A DNA stretch of 64,000 bases from Pusillimonas sp. T7-7 (GTDB taxonomy: Bacteria; Pseudomonadota; Gammaproteobacteria; Burkholderiales; Burkholderiaceae_B), in assembly GCF_000209655.1 (NCBI RefSeq), contig NC_015458.1:3472001-3536000 (forward strand), in the 5' to 3' direction. Positions 47,368 to 55,280 of the stretch are shown here, piece by piece. A model generated the notes under the pieces. It was not told the DNA's origin. It saw only the letters and a program-made list of their open reading frames with translations, and made no database searches. Numbering within the stretch: the stretch's first letter is position 1; each line of letters starts with the position of its first letter. A program made the translations under genes and the position numbers.

Positions 47368-48288
47368 ATGCCTCGTCCTTTGAACTTTCAGCAAATACAG
47401 GCGTTCAAGACCGTCATGGAGACGGGAACGACCACCAAGGCCGCGTTGGCTTTGCATACGACGCAACCTTCCATTAGCCGACGTTTGTCCGATCTTCAGG
47501 CGGCGACCGGGCTACAGCTTTTTGATCTTTACAACGGGCGGCTAAGGCCAACACGTGAGGGGACACAGTTATATCAGTCTGTGCGCAAGCATTTTGATGG
47601 CCTCGAGAAAATTGAATCCGCTGTGCAGATACTGCGTAAATCCGGCACTGGGGTGCTTCGGATAGGCAGTACGCCTACGCTGGCCGCAGGGTTGCTGCCG
47701 GGTATCATTGCGCGTTTCATGCAGCAGCACGCCGGGGTTTATGTCAATTTGCAAACCTTGGGCACCCCCCAGTTAACAGAGTACTTGCGGCAGGATTTGC
47801 TGGATTTTGTTTTGACGACAGGAACGATCGAGCAAAGCGATATGGTGTCGGAGCGGCTGATGCATGCCAATGCAGTGTGTGTGGTTCCCCGGGATCACGA
47901 ATTGGCAAAAGTGGATTACGTCGACCTCGAGAACCTGTATACGCACAAGCTTTTATTGCTTAATGATACCGACGATATCATTCTGACCATGCGGGCGTTG
48001 CTGCGTGATCGCAAGTATCCGGACGACATTGCGATCGAAACAAATTCGTCCATCACGATCTGCTCATTGGTTGCCGCGGGAGTGGGGGTAGGCGTCGTCA
48101 ACCCATTTGTGGCCAACACTTTCTCTGATCGCTTGGCTGTCAAGAGCTTGCGCCCTCGCATTGGAATAGACGTCACCCTGGCGCGTTCTGTGACGCTGGC
48201 GCCATCGTTGCTGGCTAATCGCTTTGTTGAGCTGCTGGAAGAGTCGGTTCGCACCGATCCGCAGCAAACTTGGGGGGCACGGGACTAA
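47368..48288 (+). CDS. LysR-family transcriptional regulator
   Basis: This 306-residue regulator has an N-terminal winged helix (about 4-62, with TTKAALALHTTQPSISRRLSDLQ) and a periplasmic-binding-like effector domain (about 90-295). It is divergent from the propeller-glt operon and most likely activates it when a transported metabolite is bound. Its stop overlaps the convergent YqaA-like gene by 4 bases. Confidence 0.9.
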   Translation: MPRPLNFQQIQAFKTVMETGTTTKAALALHTTQPSISRRLSDLQAATGLQLFDLYNGRLRPTREGTQLYQSVRKHFDGLEKIESAVQILRKSGTGVLRIGSTPTLAAGLLPGIIARFMQQHAGVYVNLQTLGTPQLTEYLRQDLLDFVLTTGTIEQSDMVSERLMHANAVCVVPRDHELAKVDYVDLENLYTHKLLLLNDTDDIILTMRALLRDRKYPDDIAIETNSSITICSLVAAGVGVGVVNPFVANTFSDRLAVKSLRPRIGIDVTLARSVTLAPSLLANRFVELLEESVRTDPQQTWGARD

Positions 48289-48806
48289 TGCGTTTCAGGA
48301 AACAGCCATAGCAAGGCCGCCGTCATGGTCAGGTAGCGCAGGAATTTCCCGATAGCCATATAGAACATGCAGGGCCAGAAGGAAAGCCGTAGCCATCCGG
48401 CTACCGCGCACAAGGGGTCGCCCACCAGGGGCAGCCAGGAAAACAGCAGCGCGGGCGGCCCCATTCTGTGCAGCCAGTAGCTTACGTAGTCATGCCAGCG
48501 TCCCCCCGTTTTGCTGCGCGGCTTGTAGGGATGTTTTTCGCGCCAGCGCTCGTAGGCTTTCTCGGCGCCCAGGCCCATGGCGTAGCTGATTCCACCGCCT
48601 GCCGTATTGCCCAGTGTGGCAAGCAGCACGGCAGGCCAGAACATGTCGGGCGCCAGCTTGATATAGCCGAATACCGCCGGCTCGGAGCCCAGCGGAAGCA
48701 GGGTCGCCGACAGCAAGCTGACCAGGAAAATGGCGCTTAGCCCTACGCGTGGCAGAGCCAGGGTGAGGAGTAGCCAATGTACCGATGCTTGCAACCATGC
48801 TTCCAT
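48285..48806 (-). CDS. YqaA-family membrane protein (DedA-like)
   Basis: This 173-residue protein of the YqaA/VTT (DedA-like) family has a G-N-T-A-G-G-G-I-S-Y-x-x-G re-entrant motif, F-S-W-L-P-L-V-G-D-P-L motif and four or five hydrophobic segments. DedA-like proteins move lipid carriers, but YqaA function is not established. The ATG lies about 100 bases from the ilvA start on the opposite strand. Confidence 0.85.
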   Translation of the reverse strand: MEAWLQASVHWLLLTLALPRVGLSAIFLVSLLSATLLPLGSEPAVFGYIKLAPDMFWPAVLLATLGNTAGGGISYAMGLGAEKAYERWREKHPYKPRSKTGGRWHDYVSYWLHRMGPPALLFSWLPLVGDPLCAVAGWLRLSFWPCMFYMAIGKFLRYLTMTAALLWLFPETH

Positions 48807-48908
48807 AGCGCGCTAGTGTATAGCCGAAATGGCGCTATGGTATTCTGTTTCTTCGTTTTTACTTACATTTCCAGCCGTTCGGCAAGCCACTGTTTCCCTT
48901 CCTGCCTC

Positions 48909-50417
48909 ATGTCTACAGACTATCTAAAGCGCATCCTGACGTCCAAGGTTTATGACGTTGCCGTCGAATCACCCCTTGAATTCGCTCCTCAGGTTTCGGC
49001 ACGCATACACAACAAGGTTTATTTGAAGCGTGAAGATACACAGGCTGTTTTCAGCTTCAAGTTGCGGGGCGCCTATAACAAGATGGCCAATCTAAGCGCC
49101 GCCGACCTCAAGCGCGGCGTGATTGCCGCGTCGGCGGGGAACCACGCCCAGGGTGTGGCGCTGTCGGCCAGCAAACTGGGCTGCCGTGCAGTCATCGTCA
49201 TGCCGGTCACTTCACCCCAGGTGAAGGTTGATGCCGTACGTGCTCTAGGCGGCGAGGTTGTGCTGGTGGGCGAAAGCTTTTCGGATGCCTATGCGCATGC
49301 CCTGGAGCTGGAGAAAAAGGAAAAACTGACTTTTGTCCATCCTTTCGATGATCCGGACGTCATTGCCGGGCAGGGCACCATAGGCATGGAAATCCTGCGC
49401 CAGCGTCCTGGCCCGATCGATGCCGTTTTCATCGCGATAGGGGGTGGTGGCCTGATTGCCGGTGTGGCGGCCTACATCAAGCAGTTGCGGCCTGAAATCA
49501 AGATTATCGGCGTGCAAACGGTTGATTCCGCCGCCATGGCGCGCAGCGTGCAGGCGGGCAGGCGCGTTACGCTGAACGACGTGGGCCTGTTTTCCGATGG
49601 CACGGCGGTCAAGCAGGTGGGGTTGGAAAACTTCAAACTGGTGCGTGAGTACGTCGACGACTTTGTGCTGGTCGATACCGATGCCATCGCCGCCGCGATC
49701 AAGGATGTATTCCAGGATACGCGCAGTGTGCTCGAACCTGCCGGCGCCCTGGCCCTGGCGGGCGCCAAGCGCTATGCCATGCAGAACAAATGGAAGGACA
49801 AGCATCTGGTGGCCATCGCCAGCGGTGCGAATATGAACTTCGATCGCTTGCGCTTTGTGGCCGAGCGCGCCGATGTGGGCGAGGCGCGCGAAGCGCTGTT
49901 TGCCTTGAGCATACCGGAAAAGCGGGGCAGCTTTCTGCGCCTGTGCGAGGCGGTCGGCAGCCGCAGTGTCACCGAGTTCAACTACCGCATCTCGGATGCC
50001 GAGCAGGCGCATGTTTTTGTGGGCCTGCAAATCCGTGCCGAGGCCGAGATCGAAAAGCTGGCCAATATTTTTCGCAAGAAGGGTTTTCCCACTTTGGACC
50101 TGACCGGCAACGAGATGGCCAAGACGCATTTGCGCTATATGGTGGGTGGCCGTTCCGACCTGGCCAATCACGAGCTGCTGTTCCGCTTCGAGTTTCCCGA
50201 AAGGCCCGGAGCCTTGATGAAGTTTCTGGGAGCCATGAGCCCCGACTGGAATATCAGCCTGTTCCATTACCGCAGTCAAGGTGATGATTACGGCCGCATC
50301 CTGGTAGGCATACAGGTTCCGCCCGCCGACAAAAAGCCATTCAAGGCCTTTCTTGATGGGTTGGGTTATCCGTACTGGAACGAAAGTGACAACCCCGCCT
50401 ACCGTCTCTTCCTTTAA
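48909..50417 (+). CDS. ilvA: Threonine ammonia-lyase, biosynthetic
   Basis: This 502-residue PLP enzyme makes 2-oxobutyrate for isoleucine. The PLP Lys is in FSFKLRGAYN, the Gly-rich phosphate loop in IGGGGLIAGVA, and two C-terminal ACT-like domains (about 325-500) for isoleucine/valine control mark the biosynthetic form. The start is the ATG of MSTDYLKRIL; the frame runs further upstream without similarity. The GCS-like gene starts inside or at its end. Confidence 0.95.
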   Translation: MSTDYLKRILTSKVYDVAVESPLEFAPQVSARIHNKVYLKREDTQAVFSFKLRGAYNKMANLSAADLKRGVIAASAGNHAQGVALSASKLGCRAVIVMPVTSPQVKVDAVRALGGEVVLVGESFSDAYAHALELEKKEKLTFVHPFDDPDVIAGQGTIGMEILRQRPGPIDAVFIAIGGGGLIAGVAAYIKQLRPEIKIIGVQTVDSAAMARSVQAGRRVTLNDVGLFSDGTAVKQVGLENFKLVREYVDDFVLVDTDAIAAAIKDVFQDTRSVLEPAGALALAGAKRYAMQNKWKDKHLVAIASGANMNFDRLRFVAERADVGEAREALFALSIPEKRGSFLRLCEAVGSRSVTEFNYRISDAEQAHVFVGLQIRAEAEIEKLANIFRKKGFPTLDLTGNEMAKTHLRYMVGGRSDLANHELLFRFEFPERPGALMKFLGAMSPDWNISLFHYRSQGDDYGRILVGIQVPPADKKPFKAFLDGLGYPYWNESDNPAYRLFL

Positions 50418-51921
50418 GGGCTCTGGCCTGTACCAGCCCCGTTTGGGGCTGGAAATGGAAATGGTGGTGGCCGACGCCGCAACGGGCGCCAGTTTGCCCG
50501 TGCAGGCTTACTTTGATGCTTTGCTCGATATCAAAAGGGCGCGCGGTCAGGCCTGCGAGCCGCACTTTCTTGAAGATCGTTGTGTCAGCGTCCAGACACC
50601 ACTGGCCGAATGCGGCCTGGACAATGGATTCAATTTGCTGGAAACGGCGCTGGCGCCGGTGAACGGCGGGCATGGCGGCCTGAGTCGCCTGGCCCGTGTC
50701 GCCTACCAGGAATTGGCTGATTCCATGCAAGCGCTGGAAGCGGACGGCGCCTGTATATTGAATGCGGCCCAGCATCCCGCCTGCCCGCGGGATAAGCAGT
50801 GGTACGACAAGGTATGCGTGCCCCGGCCCATTTACCGCGAACTACGCGAACATCGAGGTTGGCATCACTGGGAAGGCATAGATGCCAAGGCCCAGAATGG
50901 GGCGAATACATCAGTGCCGGTCGAGCAGGCGGTACGCGCGCTGAACGTGGCCATTGCACTGGCGCCTGCCAGCATCGCGCTGTTCGCCAATAGTCCTTTG
51001 GAGTCGGGAGTCCATGCGGGCCATAAGGAAAACCGCATGACGCTTTGGCCTCGGGTCTTCGAGCCGGCGCGCTTTCCCGGTGACCTGATGCTAAGCAGCT
51101 ATCCAAAACGGGCCTTCCATGACATGGCGGATTTTTTTGGGTGGATGTTCGGTCAGGGCACGGTCACGCGCGGCTTGCCCATGAGCTCGTCTTATGACTA
51201 CAAGTCGGCGCCGGTGGTCATTCTGGACGGCGCACCCAGCCTGCTCGAGTTCCTGCAGTCGGAGCAATGGGCCGGACACCGCAGCGATACCGGGCAGGCG
51301 GTGTCGTTGCGGCCTCAGGCTCAGCATTTTGAGTATTCGCAAATAGGCCAGTTTCTGGATGCGCGCCTGCGTTATCGTTGGCAAAGGCAGCCGACACTCA
51401 CAGACATCATGCAGGCCTGGACGCAAGATGGCGGGCTGGAGTCCCTGTTTCTGGCCTGCGGGGCGCAAACCTATATAGAAGCTAGGGCGCCGGCTGCTGT
51501 GTTTGCCGATGCGGCCTTGCTGGATGAAGCCGGCCCCGATGTCGCACGCAGTGTGCTGTTGTCGCCGTCGGCGCTGCAGGCAGGCTTGCTGGGCAATCTG
51601 GACGAAGCCTGGCGGCTGGTCACCGACCGGGGTTGGCAGGCGCTGGGCAATTTGCGCCAGCCCGCCATGCGTTCAGGCATGGACGATGCCGAGGTCAAGG
51701 GCTTGTGCACCGATGTGCTGGCTGTGGCCAGGGCGGGGCTGGAGAAAGCGGACGAGCACTGGCTTGCGTATCCGGCGTTTGTGCTCGAGAGTCGGCGTTG
51801 CGCGGCGGATCGGCTGCTTGATACCTGGATGGCAACAGCCGGCTTCCCCGGGCAAAAGCTGGCAGCCGTGCTGGCCCGGCATGCCGTCTTGCATCCTGCT
51901 CGTTACGGGGCGGTCTCGTAG
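50386..51921 (+). CDS. Glutamate-cysteine-ligase-like (GCS2 family) protein
   Basis: This protein of about 511 residues resembles the GCS2/YbdK carboxylate-amine ligase family, with the LGLEMEMVV strand, NLLETALAPV and an ATP-grasp-like core containing NAAQHP and NSPLESG. It may join glutamate to an amine, possibly cysteine for glutathione; other substrates are possible. Two starts fit: GTG 50386 (GGA 7 bases upstream) and ATG 50356, both inside the 3' end of ilvA. Its end overlaps the convergent solute-binding gene by 19 bases. Confidence 0.65.
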   Translation: MTTPPTVSSFKGSGLYQPRLGLEMEMVVADAATGASLPVQAYFDALLDIKRARGQACEPHFLEDRCVSVQTPLAECGLDNGFNLLETALAPVNGGHGGLSRLARVAYQELADSMQALEADGACILNAAQHPACPRDKQWYDKVCVPRPIYRELREHRGWHHWEGIDAKAQNGANTSVPVEQAVRALNVAIALAPASIALFANSPLESGVHAGHKENRMTLWPRVFEPARFPGDLMLSSYPKRAFHDMADFFGWMFGQGTVTRGLPMSSSYDYKSAPVVILDGAPSLLEFLQSEQWAGHRSDTGQAVSLRPQAQHFEYSQIGQFLDARLRYRWQRQPTLTDIMQAWTQDGGLESLFLACGAQTYIEARAPAAVFADAALLDEAGPDVARSVLLSPSALQAGLLGNLDEAWRLVTDRGWQALGNLRQPAMRSGMDDAEVKGLCTDVLAVARAGLEKADEHWLAYPAFVLESRRCAADRLLDTWMATAGFPGQKLAAVLARHAVLHPARYGAVS

Positions 51922-53081
51922 ACTTCGTCGGCGGCCAGCAGAATATCGACGGGCGGATCAAAACCTATGATGCGGGCGGTGCCCAGGTTCAGTGCGATCT
52001 TGGGCGGATCTACCCACAACTGACTAAGTTGACGGGGCTTGGCGCCATTGAATACCCGTGCAATGGTTTCGGCATGGAAAAGCCCCACGTACGATAGATC
52101 GGCTTGAGCCAGGCTCAGCAAGATGCCTTGTTCGACCTGGCTGGAGCCTGCCATCGAAAAGCTGGGGATCTTGGCTTTTTCAAGGATGTGGGCCAGCGGT
52201 TTGATGGACGTGGGGTTGACGCCGCGATGCGTGGTGACATACACGGCGCCCACATTTTGATCGGCAAGCTGTTGATAGCATTTCAGGGCGTTGTCTATGG
52301 CCTGCTCCGTAGAGATACTGCTGGATTGCGCGTGGCAATGCTTGATGGTGAACCCCAGTTCCTGCCCGACTTGCTCCACCGCGGCAACGGCGGCATAGCT
52401 GCGCCCGGCGTCAGTATCTTCGTAGACGATGCCGAGTTCTTTAAAGGGAACGATTTCATGAAAAAGCCTGACCTGGCGCTGGTAGCGCTCGGGTTCTATG
52501 CGGGCATGCAGGTTGTCGCGCCCGCTGTCAGCGGCGCTGTCGGAAATATGGGATGCCAGCGGATCGCTGGTTGAACCCACGATGGTGGGTACAGGCGGGC
52601 CGATCTGACGCATGTCCTGGCCCGCCCAGGTACCCATGGCGATGATCAGGTCGATATCGTGGTTTTGCTCTAGGCGCTGGGCGATGGCCTGTCGCATGGG
52701 CGCCCGCTGCTCGGCGTCGAAATTGCCCGGTTGCCACCAGGCGTCTTGCACCAGTTCGAGGTAGCGGCTTTGCGCATGTTGGCTCAGCCACATCCAGAGT
52801 TGCTGTCCGTTCAAGCCGTCGGGCAGGGTGGCATCGAGCGTTAGCCAGCCCAGGCGTTGCAAGCCTTGAATAACCGCGGCCAGTGTGGCCGGGTAGTCGG
52901 AGTATTCGCCGCTTTCAACATAGCCGATGCGCCAGCGCGAGCCGTCGGATTTTTTAATGGGCGTGGTCTTGAATACTTGCGTTGCAGTATCGGGCGCTGC
53001 GACAGAGGCTGCTGTCGCGGGCGGGGTGGCGGCAATCAGGCCTATGGCCATAAGCGTGGAGGCAATGATGCGTGAAATCAT
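51903..53081 (-). CDS. ABC-type solute-binding protein (PF04392-like), no permease nearby
   Basis: This 392-residue periplasmic protein has a signal peptide (about 1-24) and a two-lobe ABC_sub_bind fold: IGYVESGEYSDYPAT, then IIAMGTWAGQDM, TIVGSTSDPLASHI and LGIVYEDTDAGRSYAA. Such proteins bind amino acids, peptides or purines. No ABC permease or ATPase is adjacent. Its ATG overlaps the stop of the Cache-SpoIIE phosphatase, so the two are made together and it may present a ligand to the sensor. Confidence 0.8.
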   Translation of the reverse strand: MISRIIASTLMAIGLIAATPPATAASVAAPDTATQVFKTTPIKKSDGSRWRIGYVESGEYSDYPATLAAVIQGLQRLGWLTLDATLPDGLNGQQLWMWLSQHAQSRYLELVQDAWWQPGNFDAEQRAPMRQAIAQRLEQNHDIDLIIAMGTWAGQDMRQIGPPVPTIVGSTSDPLASHISDSAADSGRDNLHARIEPERYQRQVRLFHEIVPFKELGIVYEDTDAGRSYAAVAAVEQVGQELGFTIKHCHAQSSSISTEQAIDNALKCYQQLADQNVGAVYVTTHRGVNPTSIKPLAHILEKAKIPSFSMAGSSQVEQGILLSLAQADLSYVGLFHAETIARVFNGAKPRQLSQLWVDPPKIALNLGTARIIGFDPPVDILLAADEVYETAP

Positions 53082-55099
53082 GGTGCTGCCCTTTTTGCTG
53101 CGATGACGGTGATGTCGTCGGATTGGTCAGTATCGTCGGCGAACTGGCGCACATCGTTGATCAGTGCCAGAGTGGTGTCTTGGGCGCTGGCGGGCCCGGT
53201 TTGCGTCAGGAAGCGGTACAGCCGGGGGTCGCCATAGAGCTGTCCGACCGGGTTCAGTGCTTCGGTGACGCCGTCGGTATAGCCGAGCACGGTTTCGCCG
53301 GGCTCAAGCGTGGTAGAGAACAAGCGGTAAGGCAGGCCATCCTGAACGCCGCAGGCAGGCCCGCTGCGCCCTTCGAGTATGCGCAGCTGACCATCGGTCT
53401 GCAAGACACATAGGGGTGGATGCCCGCCGTTGGACCACGACAGTTCGCCGGTTTCCAGGTCTAGTACAGCCAGCACCAGCGTGACGAACATCATGTTGGG
53501 GTTATTTTCGGACAGGCGGTTGTTGACCCGTTCCATAAGCCGGGCCGGGTCTGTTTCGTCTTCGGCGCAGGCCCTGATGAGGGTGCGCGTGACGGCCATG
53601 AACAAGGCCGCAGGCACACCCTTGTCGGACACATCGCCGATGACAACGCACAGCTTGCCGTTATTGAGCGGGAAATAGTCGTAGAGGTCGCCGCCGACCT
53701 CTTTGGCGGGCAGCATGGTGGCGTACAGGTCGACCTTTTTCAGGATGTCGGGATCCAGCGGTACGGGCAGCAAGCCCATCTGGATATCGTGCGCGATGCT
53801 CAGCTCGCTTTCCAGGCGTTCGCGGCTGGATGTTTCCAGCACCAGGCGGGCGACTTTTTCGCGCAGTTGCTGATCCATGAAGATGAAGGTCGAGGCCAGT
53901 CGACCCACTTCGTCTGGCTGTTTGGACGGCAGCTGCGTAATGTGGTCGGGGATGTCGGCGGCCGCGCTCAGGTCTTGTTCGGGCAGCTTGCGGGCAAAGA
54001 GACTGAGTTGCTGCAAAGGGCGGGTGATGCGTGCCGACAAGGCCCAGGCCACGATGAGCGAAATCAGCAAGATGGCCAGGAAGATGGCTGCCAGGCGGTT
54101 ACGCAGCTTGATGGCGGGCTGGGTCAGGTCATCGTTGGGCACGGCGGCCACGATGGTCCAGCCCAGTGGTTTGAAATGGGCCGCGCTGATGCCCCAGCCA
54201 TTGGCTTGCAACTGCCCGCCAAAGGGAAAAGTGGCGATCTCGCCGCTGGCGGGAATGGCCTTGAGCATAGCCTGCAGCGTTTGCCCGCTGCCCTGGTCTT
54301 GTTCGTTCAACAAGCCGGCATATTGCTGGGGCAGCGGCGAAACCAGCTCGCCGTCGTCCTGGACGATGAAGGCAAAGCCGGTATCGGCCAGACGCAGCGA
54401 TACCAGGGCCTCGCGCACTGCGGTTTCCATTTCGTCGCGCCGACGATCGAACTGATTGGAGACATCGCGTGCATTATCGCTAACGGCGAAAATCCAGTCC
54501 CAAGGCTCGAAGTAGGAAAAATAGGCGTAGCGCAATTCGCCTTTGCCGTCGGCACTGGCCGGTGGAAAGCGGTAGATGGCAAAGCTTTGGCCTGATGCGC
54601 GGGCTTCCTGGTAGGCCGATGCGGCAAGCGCGTGCCCTTTGAAATCTTTCAGGCTGGATAGATCAAGACCCAGCAGATCGGGTTTGCCGCTGGCGATGAC
54701 TTCAAACTGATGGTTAAAGACGAAACTGTAGCGTTGCTCGCTGATGTGGAGCTGATCGATCCAGGCCCTGGCCAGGCTTTGTGCCTGTGCGCCGTCGATT
54801 TGCCCTGCTTCGACCTGCTTTTCGTACATGGACAGTACGGAATGTATGGTGGCGCCCAATTGGACCATGTGGGCCCGGCCATTACGCACCGTGGTGATTT
54901 TGTCGGTGAGCAGGGCACCCCAGCGCGCCTCGCTGTCACGTATCAGCAGCTTCAGGACGTTTTTGACGGCTTGCCGCTCGCTGGCCACCACGGTGTGCGT
55001 GACGTTGCGCTGCGTAACCAGCATGACGGTGACCGCGCCCAGAAGCAAGGTCAGGCCAACCAGAAGAAAGATTTTGCTGCGTAGCGAGGTGAGTCGCAT
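53078..55099 (-). CDS. Cache-HAMP-SpoIIE (PP2C) serine phosphatase, RsbU-like
   Basis: This 673-residue membrane sensor has TM1 (about 11-28), a long periplasmic double-Cache region (about 30-330), TM2 (337-354), HAMP (about 355-410), a linker helix, and a C-terminal SpoIIE/PP2C domain (about 455-673). Phosphatase motifs include PAKEVGGDLYDYF, VIGDVSDKGVPAALFM, NGGHPPL, LGYTDGVTEA and DDITVIA. Such enzymes dephosphorylate an anti-sigma-antagonist (STAS) protein. It precedes the solute-binding gene and is divergent from a sensor-MFS fusion gene (181-base gap). Confidence 0.92.
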   Translation of the reverse strand: MRLTSLRSKIFLLVGLTLLLGAVTVMLVTQRNVTHTVVASERQAVKNVLKLLIRDSEARWGALLTDKITTVRNGRAHMVQLGATIHSVLSMYEKQVEAGQIDGAQAQSLARAWIDQLHISEQRYSFVFNHQFEVIASGKPDLLGLDLSSLKDFKGHALAASAYQEARASGQSFAIYRFPPASADGKGELRYAYFSYFEPWDWIFAVSDNARDVSNQFDRRRDEMETAVREALVSLRLADTGFAFIVQDDGELVSPLPQQYAGLLNEQDQGSGQTLQAMLKAIPASGEIATFPFGGQLQANGWGISAAHFKPLGWTIVAAVPNDDLTQPAIKLRNRLAAIFLAILLISLIVAWALSARITRPLQQLSLFARKLPEQDLSAAADIPDHITQLPSKQPDEVGRLASTFIFMDQQLREKVARLVLETSSRERLESELSIAHDIQMGLLPVPLDPDILKKVDLYATMLPAKEVGGDLYDYFPLNNGKLCVVIGDVSDKGVPAALFMAVTRTLIRACAEDETDPARLMERVNNRLSENNPNMMFVTLVLAVLDLETGELSWSNGGHPPLCVLQTDGQLRILEGRSGPACGVQDGLPYRLFSTTLEPGETVLGYTDGVTEALNPVGQLYGDPRLYRFLTQTGPASAQDTTLALINDVRQFADDTDQSDDITVIAAKRAAP

Positions 55100-55280
55100 A
55101 GAGCCGCCCAGGCAAGAAAGTTGTGGCTAATATTTCAATAAGGTATGTTTTTGAATTCGATTGTAAATTACTATTGCATTGTTGAGCCGATACTTTTATT
55201 GGGTGAGGCGCCGGCCTGTGCCAAAGTCGACCTTATCCAGCATCTAAAAGAAGCACTCCAAAAGGGCATAACGCCGCAAC

